NCBI GenBank assembly: GCA_016716605.1
Contig: JADJWA010000001.1
Span: forward strand, 1,984,001 to 2,048,000
Length of the DNA stretch: 64,000 nucleotides
Reading direction: 5' to 3'
Source of the DNA: Flavobacteriales bacterium
Lineage (GTDB): Bacteria; Bacteroidota; Bacteroidia; Flavobacteriales_F; PHOS-HE28
Positions 40,566 to 49,865 of this stretch are shown piece by piece. Numbering within the stretch: position 1 is the first letter of the stretch; every line of letters starts with the position of its first letter. A program made the translations under genes and the position numbers. The notes under the pieces are model-generated. The model worked only from the letters and a program-made list of their open reading frames with translations, did no database searches and was not told the origin of the DNA.

Positions 40566-41414
40566 ATGCTTCGCATCGCGCTCCTCATCCTGCTATCACA
40601 GGCCACTGTGCTGGAGCTGCTCGCCCAGCCCATGAGCCGCCGCCGCCCGGACCTCATCCCGCTCAATGGGCAGGCCAAGCGCATCGGCTGGTTCGTGGGG
40701 CCGGGCATCACCTACACGCTGCCTCGCTTCAAGAACACAGAGGAGGAGGTCTTCCGGGATGACAGCCTCCGCTACATGGCCACCTACGATCCGAGCGGCA
40801 AGCTGGGCCTCTACCTCGAAGCAGGCGCCACGTGGTACACGCGCGATCCGGTGATCATCGACTACCTCGACCTCGGTGTGGCCTACAAGAATCTCCGGGG
40901 CGCTGAATCGTACACCGGCACGCTGCTTCGCGGCGATACCATCGCACCGTTGGCTGGTGAAGGCTATTTCGCGGAGCGATTGCTCACCCTTGCCTTCAAC
41001 GCCAACAAGTTCTTCCCCACGGGCGATTACCAGTTCGTTCAGTTGAGCCTTGGCGCGAATGCCGACTTGCGCTTGGGCAGCGAGTATTCCCACACCGGCG
41101 ACCCCTTCCTCAACAAGCACGCCTTCCCGCCCGATGTGATCGCTCAAGCGCATGTGAAGCTGGGCTATGGCTTCAAGGTCACCGGCCGCATGCTCGTGAT
41201 CCCCGCCATAGAGACGCCCTTCTTCAGTGTGGTGCCGCAGGATCAGGGCTTCGGCCAGTTGCAATGGTTCAGCAGCCGGTACCGCCCGCTCATCCTCAGC
41301 GTGCGCTTCCTCTTCCTGCGCGCCCGCAACGGTTTCGATTGCCCGCCGCCCATCAAGCACAACGAGCTCGAGCGCGGACGGAAGGTGTACAAGCCGGACA
41401 GCTACCACCCCTAG
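40566..41414 (+). CDS. Exported hypothetical outer-membrane protein
   Basis: A 282-residue protein (MLRIALLILLSQATVLELLAQ signal peptide) with alternating beta-strand patterns and aromatic strand ends (VGPGITYTLPRF, LLTLAFNANKFFPTGDYQFV, VIAQAHVKLGYGFKV, LILSVRFLFLRA), suggesting an outer-membrane barrel. The C-terminal tail after the last strand is soluble and rich in Pro/Lys. An in-frame GTG at 40551 is an alternative start. Function not recognised. Confidence 0.65.
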   Translation: MLRIALLILLSQATVLELLAQPMSRRRPDLIPLNGQAKRIGWFVGPGITYTLPRFKNTEEEVFRDDSLRYMATYDPSGKLGLYLEAGATWYTRDPVIIDYLDLGVAYKNLRGAESYTGTLLRGDTIAPLAGEGYFAERLLTLAFNANKFFPTGDYQFVQLSLGANADLRLGSEYSHTGDPFLNKHAFPPDVIAQAHVKLGYGFKVTGRMLVIPAIETPFFSVVPQDQGFGQLQWFSSRYRPLILSVRFLFLRARNGFDCPPPIKHNELERGRKVYKPDSYHP

Positions 41415-41473
41415 TATTAGTGGCAAGCCTTGGGTTCGCGAGCGACAAGTTGGAACTCGCCGCCACTTCTCGT

Positions 41474-42109
41474 TCAGCGCAAGAATGGATTCATCCTCCG
41501 CTCCCTGCCGATCGTGGTGTCCGGACCATGCCCGCAATGCACCACCACATCGTCGCCTAAAGGGAAGAGCTGTTCCTTGATGCTGCGGATGAGTGTTTCG
41601 TAGTCGCCGCCGGGAAGGTCGGTTCGTCCGATGCTGCCTTGGAAGAGCGCATCGCCAGCGACCACGAAGCGCTCGGCCTCGGAGAACAGGGCGATGTGAC
41701 CCGGCGCGTGACCCGGCACGAAGAGCACGCGCAGTTCATCGGTACCGATGCGGACGATGTCTCCTTCGGCGATGAAGCGCTCAGGCTCCGGTGAGGCCTG
41801 GCAGGCCACGCCGTATAGCTGGCCCTGGCGGGGGGCGAGCCGAAGCAATTCAAGGTCGGCCATGTGAAGTTCGGGCAGCAGTCCGAAGCGGTCATGCGCC
41901 CATGCGCAGCCTAGCACGTGGTCGATGTGCGCGTGGGTGAGGATCAGGCGCTCGGGGGTGAGTTTGTTCACGGAGAGCCAATCATTCAGCTCCCGCTCCT
42001 CGGCTGTATTCCAGCAACCGGGGTCGATGAGGATGGCTCGCTCCCCATCGTGGATCACGTAGCTGTTCTCTTGGAATGGATTGAAAGTGAACGACTGGAC
42101 TTTGAGCAT
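41474..42109 (-). CDS. MBL-fold hydrolase, glyoxalase II-like
   Basis: A 211-residue metallo-beta-lactamase fold protein with the canonical motif HAHIDH (in ILTHAHIDHVLGCAWA), then PGHAPGH, VVAGDALFQGSIGRTDL and CGHGPDTTIG. Resembles hydroxyacylglutathione hydrolase-like proteins of Bacteroidota; the substrate is unknown. Start ATG at 42109; a longer frame to 42223 would cross the divergent gene. No sulfurtransferase domain, unlike the CstB-like enzyme. Confidence 0.85.
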   Translation of the reverse strand: MLKVQSFTFNPFQENSYVIHDGERAILIDPGCWNTAEERELNDWLSVNKLTPERLILTHAHIDHVLGCAWAHDRFGLLPELHMADLELLRLAPRQGQLYGVACQASPEPERFIAEGDIVRIGTDELRVLFVPGHAPGHIALFSEAERFVVAGDALFQGSIGRTDLPGGDYETLIRSIKEQLFPLGDDVVVHCGHGPDTTIGRERRMNPFLR

Positions 42110-42203
42110 TGGTAGAAAGGGCGATTGCGCGGGAGCGCGGCCACAAGGAGCGGACGGGCCGAGGCTTGCAAAGGTGCTACCTTCAGCCGCCCGTTCGATC
42201 ATC

Positions 42204-45200
42204 GTGCGAAACGTCATCGCCATCCTCCTTTTGTCCGTGCTGCCGACCGGCGCGCGCGCTCAATTCTATCAGGGCACGCAGCAGGAGTATGGCAAGAACC
42301 GGGTGCAGTTCCAGGAGTTCTTCTGGCAGCAATACCGCTTCCAGAACATGGAGGTGTACTTCTACACCGATGGGCGGGACATCGCGCGCTTCACCGCGCA
42401 GGCCGCTCAGCGCCATCTGGCGGAGCTTCAGAACGCCTTCGACTTCGCGATCGACGAGCGCCTTCAATTCATCGTGTACAACTCGCTCACTGATTTCCGT
42501 CAGAGCAACATCGGGCTCGAAGGCATGACCGACCAGACCAACATCGGCGGCCTCACGCGCATCGTGGGCACCAAGATCTTCGTGTACTTCGAGGGGGATC
42601 ATTCGCTGCTCGACCAGCAGATCCGCTCCGGCATTGCGCACGTGATCATCGATCAGATGATGTTCGGCGGCAACTGGCGCGAGATCCTGCGAAGCAGCAC
42701 CTTCCTCTCCCTGCCCGACTGGTACACGCAAGGCATCATCAGCTACCACGGCCGCCGTTGGGATGCGGCCACCGCCAACCGCGTGCGCGATGCCGTGATG
42801 AGCGGGCGCTACGACAAGTTCAACCGGCTCGAGGGCGAGGATGCCCGCATGGCCGGGCACATGCTCTGGCGCTATGTGGCCGAGGTGTATGGCCCAGCGG
42901 TGATCCCCAACATCCTGTACATGACCCGCGTGAGCCGCAACGCCGAGAGCGGGTTCCTTTATGTGCTGGGGGTCTCGCTAAAGACCTTGATCTCCGAATG
43001 CCTCGAGCATTACCGCAGCCGCTTCGGTGAGGAGGACCGCTACCGGCAGGAGTACAGCTTGGAGCAGATTCCCATCAGGACCAAGCGCCAACGCCATTAC
43101 GCGCAGCTCCAGCAGAGCCCGGATGGCCGTTGGCTGGCATGGACCAGCAATGAGATGGGCCAGTACAAGGTGTGGTTGCGCGAGATCGCCACAGGCAAGA
43201 CTAGCCGCATCATCAAGGGCGAGAAGAAGATCGACCGGATCATCGATCGAAGCTACCCGGTGCTGGCCTGGCACCCCAGCAGCAAGGCCCTCAGCTACGT
43301 GGTGGAGCGCAAGGGCGAATTGCGCTTCCGCACCTACACCCTCGACGATCGCAAGACCTCCGAGCGCGACATGCTCCTGCTGGAGAAAGTGCTGAGCATG
43401 GACTACGCCCCTGATGGCCGCACCATGGTGCTCAGCGGCGTGCGCGCCGGCCGAACCGACCTCTACTTGTTCAACGTGCTGGCCAACCGCAGCGATCCCC
43501 TCACCGATGATCCCTGGGATGACCTCGAGCCGCGCTTCGTGGATGGCGGGCGCCGCGTGATCTTCAGCAGCGACCGCACCGACGACACCTTGCGCGTGAT
43601 GAAGGACATCGTGGCGAAGCGCGGCCACAAGGACCTCTTCCTCCTGGACATGGAGCGCCGTTGGTCCGTGCTCACCCGGCTCACCGCTACGCCAGGCATC
43701 AGCGAATCGCAGCCCTTCCAGCTGGACAGCACGGGCTACACCTACCTGAGCGATGAAGACGGCGTGGCCAACCGCTTCCGCGTGCGTTACGACAGCACCA
43801 TCAGCCATATCGACACCACGATCCACTACCGCTACTTCACGGTGGAGGAACGGCTCACCGACCTGAAGCGCGGCCTGCTCGAGCAATTTGTCCGCAGTGA
43901 CCGAGGCCGCCTCACCGCGCTCCAGCTCAGCGGCGGCAAATACAGGTTCTACCAGGGCCGCGTGAACGAGAGCGGCCGCATGAGCGCCTTCGGACTGCCG
44001 ATCGACACCGCAGCCGCGCAGCGCCGCGGCACGTCCCAAGCGCTCGCCGACGAGCAAGGCGCGGTGGTGAAGGTGAAGCCGCAGCATCCGCGTGGCGAGG
44101 GCGAAGGAGGCTTCGATGTGAGGCGCTATGTCTTCAGCGATGAGGTTCCCGGGGCCCAGGCACCGAACATGCCGCAGGCGCAATCAAAGCCGAGGCCCGC
44201 GGAAGCGCAACCTGACAGCGCCCAGAAGGCCTTCGCTTATCCCGAGCAGCGGAATTACAACCTCAACTTCACCATCGACCGCGTGGTCACGCAGGTGGAC
44301 AACAGCTACAGCAACCAGTTCTACCAGCCCTTCACCGGCCAGGCCGGCATCAATCCCGGGCTTAGCGGGCTCACGCGCATGGCCGCGCACGACCTCTTCG
44401 AGGACCACCGCGTGGTGGGGGGCTTCCGGCTCGCGCTCGACCTGAACAACAACGACTACCTGCTCGCCTACGAGAACCTCAAGCACCGCCTCGACAAGCG
44501 CATCTCCTTCCAGCGCCAGGCCTTCCAGGGCCTGAATCGCGACGGCATCGTGAAGGTGCATTCGCATAACGTGCGCTACCAGCTGAGCTGGCCCTTCAGC
44601 GAGCTCGCCAGCGTGCGCGCCTCGATCATGTACCGCCACGACCGCTTCGTGCAGCAGAGCATCGACCCGCTCAGCCTCGCAACACCCAACGAAGTGGACC
44701 ACATGGCCGGCGCCAAGCTCGAATGGATCTACGACAGCTCCATGCCGCGCGGACTCAACCTCTGGACCGGTTGGAAGCTGAAGGTCTTCGGTGAATACTA
44801 CCAGCACCCCGAGCGCAAGGGCGACATGCAGGTGCTGGGCACCGATCTGCGCCACTCCATGCGATTGCACCGCGATTTGATCTGGGTCTCCCGCATCGCC
44901 GGGGCCTCATCGCTGGGCAGCCGCCGCATCCTGCACTTCCTCGGCGGCGTGGACAACTGGATGTTCGCGCGCTTCGACCCCAGCATCCCCATCGACTTCA
45001 CGCAGAACTACCAGTACCAGACGCTGAGCACCCCCATGCGCGGCTTCTTCTACAATGCGCGCAACGGCACCAGCTTCGCCGTGATCAACAACGAAGCGCG
45101 CGTGCCCATCTTCCGCTACCTGCTCAACCGTCCCATCCGCTCCGATTTCATCAACCACATGCAGGTGGCGGTCTTCAGCGATATCGGCTCGGCTTGGACC

Positions 45201-45428
45201 GGCAGCGACCCCTACGCCGAGGACAACAGCTTCAATCGCCTCGTTATCCAGCGCAATCCGCTCACCATCACGCTCAACAGCACCCGCGAGCCCATCCTCG
45301 CCAGCTACGGCTTCGGCCTGCGGACGCGGCTGCTCGGCTACTTCGTGCGCGCCGATTGGGCCTGGGGCATCGATGATGGCGTTCGACTGCCTCGCGTGTT
45401 CCACTTCTCCCTCAGCCTCGACATCTGA
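42204..45428 (+). CDS. Large exported protein: TolB-like propeller plus outer-membrane barrel
   Basis: A 1074-residue protein with a signal peptide (start GTG, VRNVIAILLLSVLPTGARA). An N-terminal domain (to about 300) resembles peptidase-like proteins but lacks clear zinc residues. It is followed by WD40/TolB-type beta-propeller repeats (QSPDGRWLAWTSNE, HPSSKALSYV, YAPDGRTMVLSG, IFSSDRTDD; about 310-540). The last 340 residues look like a beta-barrel ending FHFSLSLDI. Such propeller-barrel proteins are common but uncharacterised in Bacteroidota. The stop overlaps the start of a TauE-like gene (TGATG). A TACCTTCA box at 42178-42185 precedes it. Confidence 0.7.
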   Translation: MRNVIAILLLSVLPTGARAQFYQGTQQEYGKNRVQFQEFFWQQYRFQNMEVYFYTDGRDIARFTAQAAQRHLAELQNAFDFAIDERLQFIVYNSLTDFRQSNIGLEGMTDQTNIGGLTRIVGTKIFVYFEGDHSLLDQQIRSGIAHVIIDQMMFGGNWREILRSSTFLSLPDWYTQGIISYHGRRWDAATANRVRDAVMSGRYDKFNRLEGEDARMAGHMLWRYVAEVYGPAVIPNILYMTRVSRNAESGFLYVLGVSLKTLISECLEHYRSRFGEEDRYRQEYSLEQIPIRTKRQRHYAQLQQSPDGRWLAWTSNEMGQYKVWLREIATGKTSRIIKGEKKIDRIIDRSYPVLAWHPSSKALSYVVERKGELRFRTYTLDDRKTSERDMLLLEKVLSMDYAPDGRTMVLSGVRAGRTDLYLFNVLANRSDPLTDDPWDDLEPRFVDGGRRVIFSSDRTDDTLRVMKDIVAKRGHKDLFLLDMERRWSVLTRLTATPGISESQPFQLDSTGYTYLSDEDGVANRFRVRYDSTISHIDTTIHYRYFTVEERLTDLKRGLLEQFVRSDRGRLTALQLSGGKYRFYQGRVNESGRMSAFGLPIDTAAAQRRGTSQALADEQGAVVKVKPQHPRGEGEGGFDVRRYVFSDEVPGAQAPNMPQAQSKPRPAEAQPDSAQKAFAYPEQRNYNLNFTIDRVVTQVDNSYSNQFYQPFTGQAGINPGLSGLTRMAAHDLFEDHRVVGGFRLALDLNNNDYLLAYENLKHRLDKRISFQRQAFQGLNRDGIVKVHSHNVRYQLSWPFSELASVRASIMYRHDRFVQQSIDPLSLATPNEVDHMAGAKLEWIYDSSMPRGLNLWTGWKLKVFGEYYQHPERKGDMQVLGTDLRHSMRLHRDLIWVSRIAGASSLGSRRILHFLGGVDNWMFARFDPSIPIDFTQNYQYQTLSTPMRGFFYNARNGTSFAVINNEARVPIFRYLLNRPIRSDFINHMQVAVFSDIGSAWTGSDPYAEDNSFNRLVIQRNPLTITLNSTREPILASYGFGLRTRLLGYFVRADWAWGIDDGVRLPRVFHFSLSLDI

Positions 45429-45802
45429 TGCAGCTCGACGCGCAGACCATCGGCCTGCTCATCATCGTCGGCCTGCTTGCGGGCATCCTAAGCGGCTTCG
45501 TGGGCGTGGGAGGCGGCATAATCATGGTGCCGGCGCTCATCTGGCTCCTGCATTACGATCAGCACCAGGCCCAAGGCACCAGCCTCGCGGTGCTCATGCT
45601 GCCCGTGGTGTTCCTGGCTGTGCGCAACTACTGGAAGGAAGGCATGATCGACTGGAAGGTGGTGGGCATCATCGCTGCGGCCTTCGTCGCAGGCGGCTAT
45701 TTCGGCAGCAAGGGCGCACTGTCGCTGCCAGCCGATACCGTGAAGCGCGTCTTCGGCGTGGTGATGCTCTTCGTGGCCATCAAGCTCATCCTCGGCAAGT
45801 GA
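45428..45802 (+). CDS. Half-size TauE/SafE-like permease
   Basis: A 124-residue protein with four predicted membrane segments and a single TauE repeat motif (GFVGVGGGIIMVPALIWLL). Full TauE proteins have two repeats, so it probably dimerises. The start overlaps the stop of the propeller-barrel gene (TGATG) and its stop overlaps the M20 peptidase start. Context gives no substrate; it is separate from the sulfur operon. Confidence 0.8.
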   Translation: MQLDAQTIGLLIIVGLLAGILSGFVGVGGGIIMVPALIWLLHYDQHQAQGTSLAVLMLPVVFLAVRNYWKEGMIDWKVVGIIAAAFVAGGYFGSKGALSLPADTVKRVFGVVMLFVAIKLILGK

Positions 45803-47010
45803 TGCCCGACATCGATAAGGCCATCGCCGCATTGCATGCGGACATGATCGCCTGGCGCCGGCACCTGCACCAGCATCCGGAGCTCTCGTTCCAAGAACAC
45901 GGCACGGCGGCCTTCGTGGCCGAGGTGCTAAAGGCGGAGGGCATGGAAGTGCGCGCGGGGGTTGCCAAGCTCTCGCCTGATGCGAAGGGAACAGGCTTGA
46001 TTGCCGTTGTGCGCGGAGAAAAGTCTGCGAGCAATCGTTGCATCGCCTTGCGCGCCGATCTGGATGCGCTGCCGATCACTGAGCTGGGCAAACCCGATTA
46101 CTGCTCGTTGAATCCGGGCGTGATGCATGCTTGCGGCCATGATGCGCACACCGCCATGGTGCTCGGCGCGGGCATCGCATTGCACCGGATGCGGAGCGAA
46201 TGGAGCGGAAACGTGATGCTCGTGTTCCAGCCGGGCGAGGAAAAGGAGCCGGGTGGCGCTTCGCTCCTGGTGAAGGAAGGCGTGCTCATCGATCCGAAGC
46301 CGCAAGGCATCATCGGGCAGCACGTCACGCCCGAATTGCCCGTGGGCAAGGTCGGCTTCCGCAGTGGTCCTTTCATGGCCGCTGCCGATGAGCTTTACCT
46401 CAACGTGAAGGGCCGGGGAGGGCACGCCGCGCAGCGCGACAAGCTCGTGGATCCGATCCTCATCACAGCTGCATTGCTGCCAAGGCTCTACGAGGAGGCC
46501 CGTTCCATCGTGCCCAAAGGCGAGCCCATGGTGATCAGCTTCGGCAAGCTGATCGCGGACGGCGCGACGAACATCGTTCCGGATACCGTGAGGATCGACG
46601 GGACCTTGCGCACGTTCAACGAGGATCTGCGCGCGCGCCTGCACCAGTTGCTGCCGCGCGTGGCGAGCGAAGTGGCGCACTGCATGAACGGCGAATGCGA
46701 ATTCCGGCTGGTGAAGGGATCACCCGTGGTGAAGAACGATCCCGAGCTCACCGCTCGGATGCGTAGCGTGGCCGTTGGCCTCGTTGGCGCGGAGAATGTC
46801 GTTGACATGGACATCCGCATGGGCGCTGAGGACTTCGCCTACTACACGCATGTGATGCCCGGCTGCTTCTTCCGGTTGGGCACCGGCAACCCCGCGAAGC
46901 CCGGCACACAGAGCGGCCTGCACACGGCGGCTTTCGATGTGGATGAAGATGCGCTGGTAATAGGGGCGGGTATGATGGCGTTGGGGGCGCTGGCGGAACT
47001 GCGGGACTGA
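45802..47010 (+). CDS. M20-family metallo-amidohydrolase
   Basis: A 402-residue peptidase/amidohydrolase of the M20D (hippurate hydrolase/IAA-amino acid hydrolase) type: HLHQHPELSFQE, MHACGHDAHTAMVLG with metal ligands, QPGEEKEPGGA, GRGGHAA in the dimerisation domain, and MGAEDFAYY. Start ATG at 45802 overlapping the upstream stop. Likely cuts N-acyl amino acids or small peptides; the substrate is not identifiable. Confidence 0.92.
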   Translation: MPDIDKAIAALHADMIAWRRHLHQHPELSFQEHGTAAFVAEVLKAEGMEVRAGVAKLSPDAKGTGLIAVVRGEKSASNRCIALRADLDALPITELGKPDYCSLNPGVMHACGHDAHTAMVLGAGIALHRMRSEWSGNVMLVFQPGEEKEPGGASLLVKEGVLIDPKPQGIIGQHVTPELPVGKVGFRSGPFMAAADELYLNVKGRGGHAAQRDKLVDPILITAALLPRLYEEARSIVPKGEPMVISFGKLIADGATNIVPDTVRIDGTLRTFNEDLRARLHQLLPRVASEVAHCMNGECEFRLVKGSPVVKNDPELTARMRSVAVGLVGAENVVDMDIRMGAEDFAYYTHVMPGCFFRLGTGNPAKPGTQSGLHTAAFDVDEDALVIGAGMMALGALAELRD

Positions 47011-47013
47011 GCC

Positions 47014-47349
47014 CTACCCCACGATGATGTCCTCTACCACGACCACCGGACTTGCGTTCCGCAGCTGAACCATGAGTTCCACGGTGCTTCCGGAGCGACC
47101 ACCCTTGGTCCATAGGTCCAGGCTGAGCTCGTAGGCATCGGGCACGTTGCGCACGGCTCGCGGCCTGAGCTCACGCCAGACGTTCTCCGCGGGCATCACG
47201 AGAGAAGCGCCGATGTCGTCCACCGCGCCTTCGATGTCGCCGCCACTGAGGCCAGCGCCGCCCGAAGCCTCCTCCAATTCATCGAATCGCCGCTCAACGA
47301 GCAGCTTCATCACATGCTTGGCAACGAGGCCGAGTTCATCAGGGCTCAT
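47014..47349 (-). CDS. Hypothetical protein
   Basis: A 111-residue soluble acidic protein (MSPDELGLVAKHVMKLLVERRF) with an alpha/beta pattern: helical N-terminus, then strands ELSLDLWTKGG and TVELMVQLRNASPVVVVEDIIVG. Convergent with the M20 gene, four bases apart. No family recognised. The reading frame is convincing by composition and its end at a conserved-looking strand. Confidence 0.6.
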   Translation of the reverse strand: MSPDELGLVAKHVMKLLVERRFDELEEASGGAGLSGGDIEGAVDDIGASLVMPAENVWRELRPRAVRNVPDAYELSLDLWTKGGRSGSTVELMVQLRNASPVVVVEDIIVG

Positions 47350-47416
47350 GTTTGCATCGCTTGAGCTCGTTTGGCCTTCAACCTGCGACCCCCAACCTGC
47401 CCTGCACTCAAAAGAT

Positions 47417-47437
47417 CATTGCGAACGGAGCGAAGCA
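47417..47437. repeat. Fragment of a dispersed CATTGCGA...GAAGCA repeat
   Basis: The 21-base CATTGCGAACGGAGCGAAGCA between the hypothetical gene and recQ resembles a widespread bacterial intergenic repeat (CATTGCGAG...GAAGCAATC). Only one copy is seen here. Confidence 0.35.
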
Positions 47438-47447
47438 TAAAGCTCCC

Positions 47448-49640
47448 TCAATTGGCCACCTCGCTCATGAACTTCAGGCGCATCATGCGCAGCTCCTCCT
47501 CACTGTAGTCGCCCTCGAACTCCTGGTGGGCGGCTTCGATGTCGTCCGTCTCGGCGTTGCGGAAGTAGTCCATGATGTCCTGCTGCGAGTCGGCCTCGAG
47601 GATGTCGTTGAGCTGGTAGTTGATGTCGAGCCTGGTGCCGCTCATCACGATGCTCTCAAGCTCGGTGAGGAAAGCGGGCATGCTCAGGTTCTTGCTGCGT
47701 GCGATGGATTCGAGCGGGATGCGCTTATCGATGTTCTGGATGATATGCACCTTATTCATGCTCTTGTTCACCACGTTCCGCACGGTAACCTCGGCCTCGC
47801 GTTCGATGTCGTTCTCGTCAACGTACTTGGCGATCAGGTCCACGAAGGGCTTCCCGAATTTCTGCGCCTTGCCGGGCCCTACGCCGGTGATCTGCGTGAG
47901 CTCATCGATGGTGATCGGATAGCGCATGGTCATCTCCTCCAGTGAGGGGTCCTGGAAGAGCACCCAGGGCTGCAGCTTCAACTTGTGCGCCTGCTGCTTG
48001 CGCAGGTCCTTGAGCATGGCCATGAGCTTCTCATCGGCCGCAGCGCCCGCGCGCACGATCGGTTCGTCGTCCACGCCGCCCTCGAAGTCGCTGTAGTCGC
48101 GCTCCTTCACGAACTTGATGGAGACGGGCTTGGCCATGAACTTCTTGCCGGTCTCGGTGAGGCTCAGATTGCCGTAGGTCTCGATGTCCTTGTGCAGGAA
48201 GCCGCCCACCACGGCTTGGCGCACGATGGCCATCCAGTAGTGGTTGTCCTTGCCTTCGCCCTCACCTTCGCCATAGACCTTGAGCTTATCGCCTTTGTAG
48301 TTCTTGATCTCACTGGTCTCGGTGCCGGTGAGCAGGTCGCAGATGAACTTGGAGCGGTGGCGCTCTTTGCTCTCCTTCACGGCGCGCAGCACCAGGGCCA
48401 GGTCGTCCTTGGCCTCGAACTGCTCGCGCGGGTTCAGGCAGTTGTCGCAGCTCTTGCAGTTGTCCTTGTCATACACTTCGCCGAAGTAGTAGAGAAGGAA
48501 CCGGCGGCGGCACATGCTGGTCTCGGCGAAGCTCACGGTATCGGCCAGCAGCTGGCGCCCGATCTCCTGTTCGGCCACGGGCTTGCCCTGCAGGAACTTC
48601 TCGAGCTTCTCGATGTCCTTGTAGCTGTAGAAGGCCACGCACTTGCCTTCGCCGCCATCGCGTCCGGCGCGACCGGTCTCCTGGTAATAGCTCTCGAGGC
48701 TCTTGGGGATGTCGTGGTGGATCACGAAGCGCACATCGGGCTTGTCGATGCCCATGCCGAAGGCAATGGTGGCCACGATCACGTCCACATCCTCCATGAG
48801 GAACTGGTCCTGATGGCTGGCGCGCTGGCTGGCGTCCATGCCGGCGTGGTAGGGAAGAGCCTTGATGCCGTTGACGTTGAGCATCTGGGCGGTCTCTTCC
48901 ACCTTCTTGCGGCTGAGGCAATAGACGATGCCGCTCTTGCCGGCGTTCTGCTTGATGAAGCGGATGATCTCACGCTGCACGTCCTTCTTGGGGCGGATCT
49001 CGTAGTTGAGGTTGGGCCGGTTGAAGCTGGCCTTGTACACCACGGCATCGGGGATATCGAGGTTCTTCAGGATGTCTTCCTGCACCTTCTCGGTGGCCGT
49101 GGCGGTGAGGGCGATGACTGGAACTCCTTGGATTTCGTTGAAGATGGTCCGCAGTCGGCGGTACTCCGGCCGGAAGTCGTGGCCCCATTCGCTGATGCAG
49201 TGCGCTTCGTCGATGGCGAAGAAGCTGATCTTGATGTCGCGCAGGAACTCCGTGTTCTCCTTCTTGGTGAGGCTCTCCGGCGCCACGTACAGGATCTTGG
49301 TGCGCCCGGCGGCGATGTCCTCGCGCACGCGCAGGGCCTCGTTCCGGGTGAGGGAGCTGTTGAGGAAATGCGCTACGCCCTCCTGGTCGCTGAAGCCGCG
49401 AAGGGCATCTACTTGATTCTTCATCAGGGCGATCAGCGGGCTCACCACGATGGCGGTCCCTTCCATCATGATGGCGGGAAGCTGGTAGCAGAGGCTCTTG
49501 CCTCCACCAGTGGGCATGATCACGAAGGTGTTGCGCCCATCGAGGACGCTTTGGACGACGGCCTCTTGCTCGCCTTTGAACTTCTTGAAGCCGAAGAACT
49601 GCTCGAGCGCCGCTTTGGGCGTCAGGTCGATGTTGATCAT
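47448..49640 (-). CDS. recQ: ATP-dependent DNA helicase RecQ
   Basis: A 730-residue 3'-5' helicase in recombination and fork repair. Motifs: Walker A PTGGGKSLCYQ, DEAHCISEWGHDFRPEYR, and the conserved QETGRAGRDG. The RQC zinc cluster has cysteines in MCRRRFLLYYFGE and CKSCDNC, then a winged helix, and an HRDC domain near the C-terminus (MRYPITIDELTQITGVGPGKAQKFG). Two adjacent ATGs at 49640 and 49643 are both possible starts. A TACATTCG promoter box precedes it. Confidence 0.95.
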   Translation of the reverse strand: MINIDLTPKAALEQFFGFKKFKGEQEAVVQSVLDGRNTFVIMPTGGGKSLCYQLPAIMMEGTAIVVSPLIALMKNQVDALRGFSDQEGVAHFLNSSLTRNEALRVREDIAAGRTKILYVAPESLTKKENTEFLRDIKISFFAIDEAHCISEWGHDFRPEYRRLRTIFNEIQGVPVIALTATATEKVQEDILKNLDIPDAVVYKASFNRPNLNYEIRPKKDVQREIIRFIKQNAGKSGIVYCLSRKKVEETAQMLNVNGIKALPYHAGMDASQRASHQDQFLMEDVDVIVATIAFGMGIDKPDVRFVIHHDIPKSLESYYQETGRAGRDGGEGKCVAFYSYKDIEKLEKFLQGKPVAEQEIGRQLLADTVSFAETSMCRRRFLLYYFGEVYDKDNCKSCDNCLNPREQFEAKDDLALVLRAVKESKERHRSKFICDLLTGTETSEIKNYKGDKLKVYGEGEGEGKDNHYWMAIVRQAVVGGFLHKDIETYGNLSLTETGKKFMAKPVSIKFVKERDYSDFEGGVDDEPIVRAGAAADEKLMAMLKDLRKQQAHKLKLQPWVLFQDPSLEEMTMRYPITIDELTQITGVGPGKAQKFGKPFVDLIAKYVDENDIEREAEVTVRNVVNKSMNKVHIIQNIDKRIPLESIARSKNLSMPAFLTELESIVMSGTRLDINYQLNDILEADSQQDIMDYFRNAETDDIEAAHQEFEGDYSEEELRMMRLKFMSEVAN

Positions 49641-49685
49641 CATGAATAGTGCGGCCGGTGCCTCGACCGCGTTATTTTGAACGCT

Positions 49686-49693
49686 CGAATGTA
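49686..49693 (-). promoter_or_regulatory. -7 promoter element (TACATTCG) for recQ
   Basis: A minus-strand TAnnTTYG box about 45 bases before the recQ ATG. Confidence 0.45.
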
Positions 49694-49807
49694 CAGCGGC
49701 CGCATCATTCAACAATCCATGCCATCCCAACGTTCGTTAAGCACGTGCGTCCGATCCGCGCGTTGATAATTGGCGCTGCCTTCGAGGAGTTGGCGAATGG
49801 CCCCGGT

Positions 49808-49815
49808 TATCTTTG
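49808..49815 (+). promoter_or_regulatory. -7 promoter element (TATCTTTG) for tatC
   Basis: An exact TAnnTTTG match 50 bases before the ATG at 49866. It excludes tatC starts upstream of about 49822 and so supports the later start. Confidence 0.5.
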
Positions 49816-49865
49816 GCCGGGCCTCATGGGCCGTTTCCCCGCGATTGGCAAGGGCTGGCAATGAA

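Noticed and set aside
41474..42109. MBL-fold gene as a second persulfide dioxygenase
   Set aside because: It lacks the rhodanese domains and has the ordinary HAHIDH motif of glyoxalase II-like hydrolases; no sulfur context.
47985..49649. Plus-strand open frame of 554 codons opposite recQ
   Set aside because: Antisense of a clear RecQ gene; translated sequence is composition-driven with Leu/Val/Ala runs.
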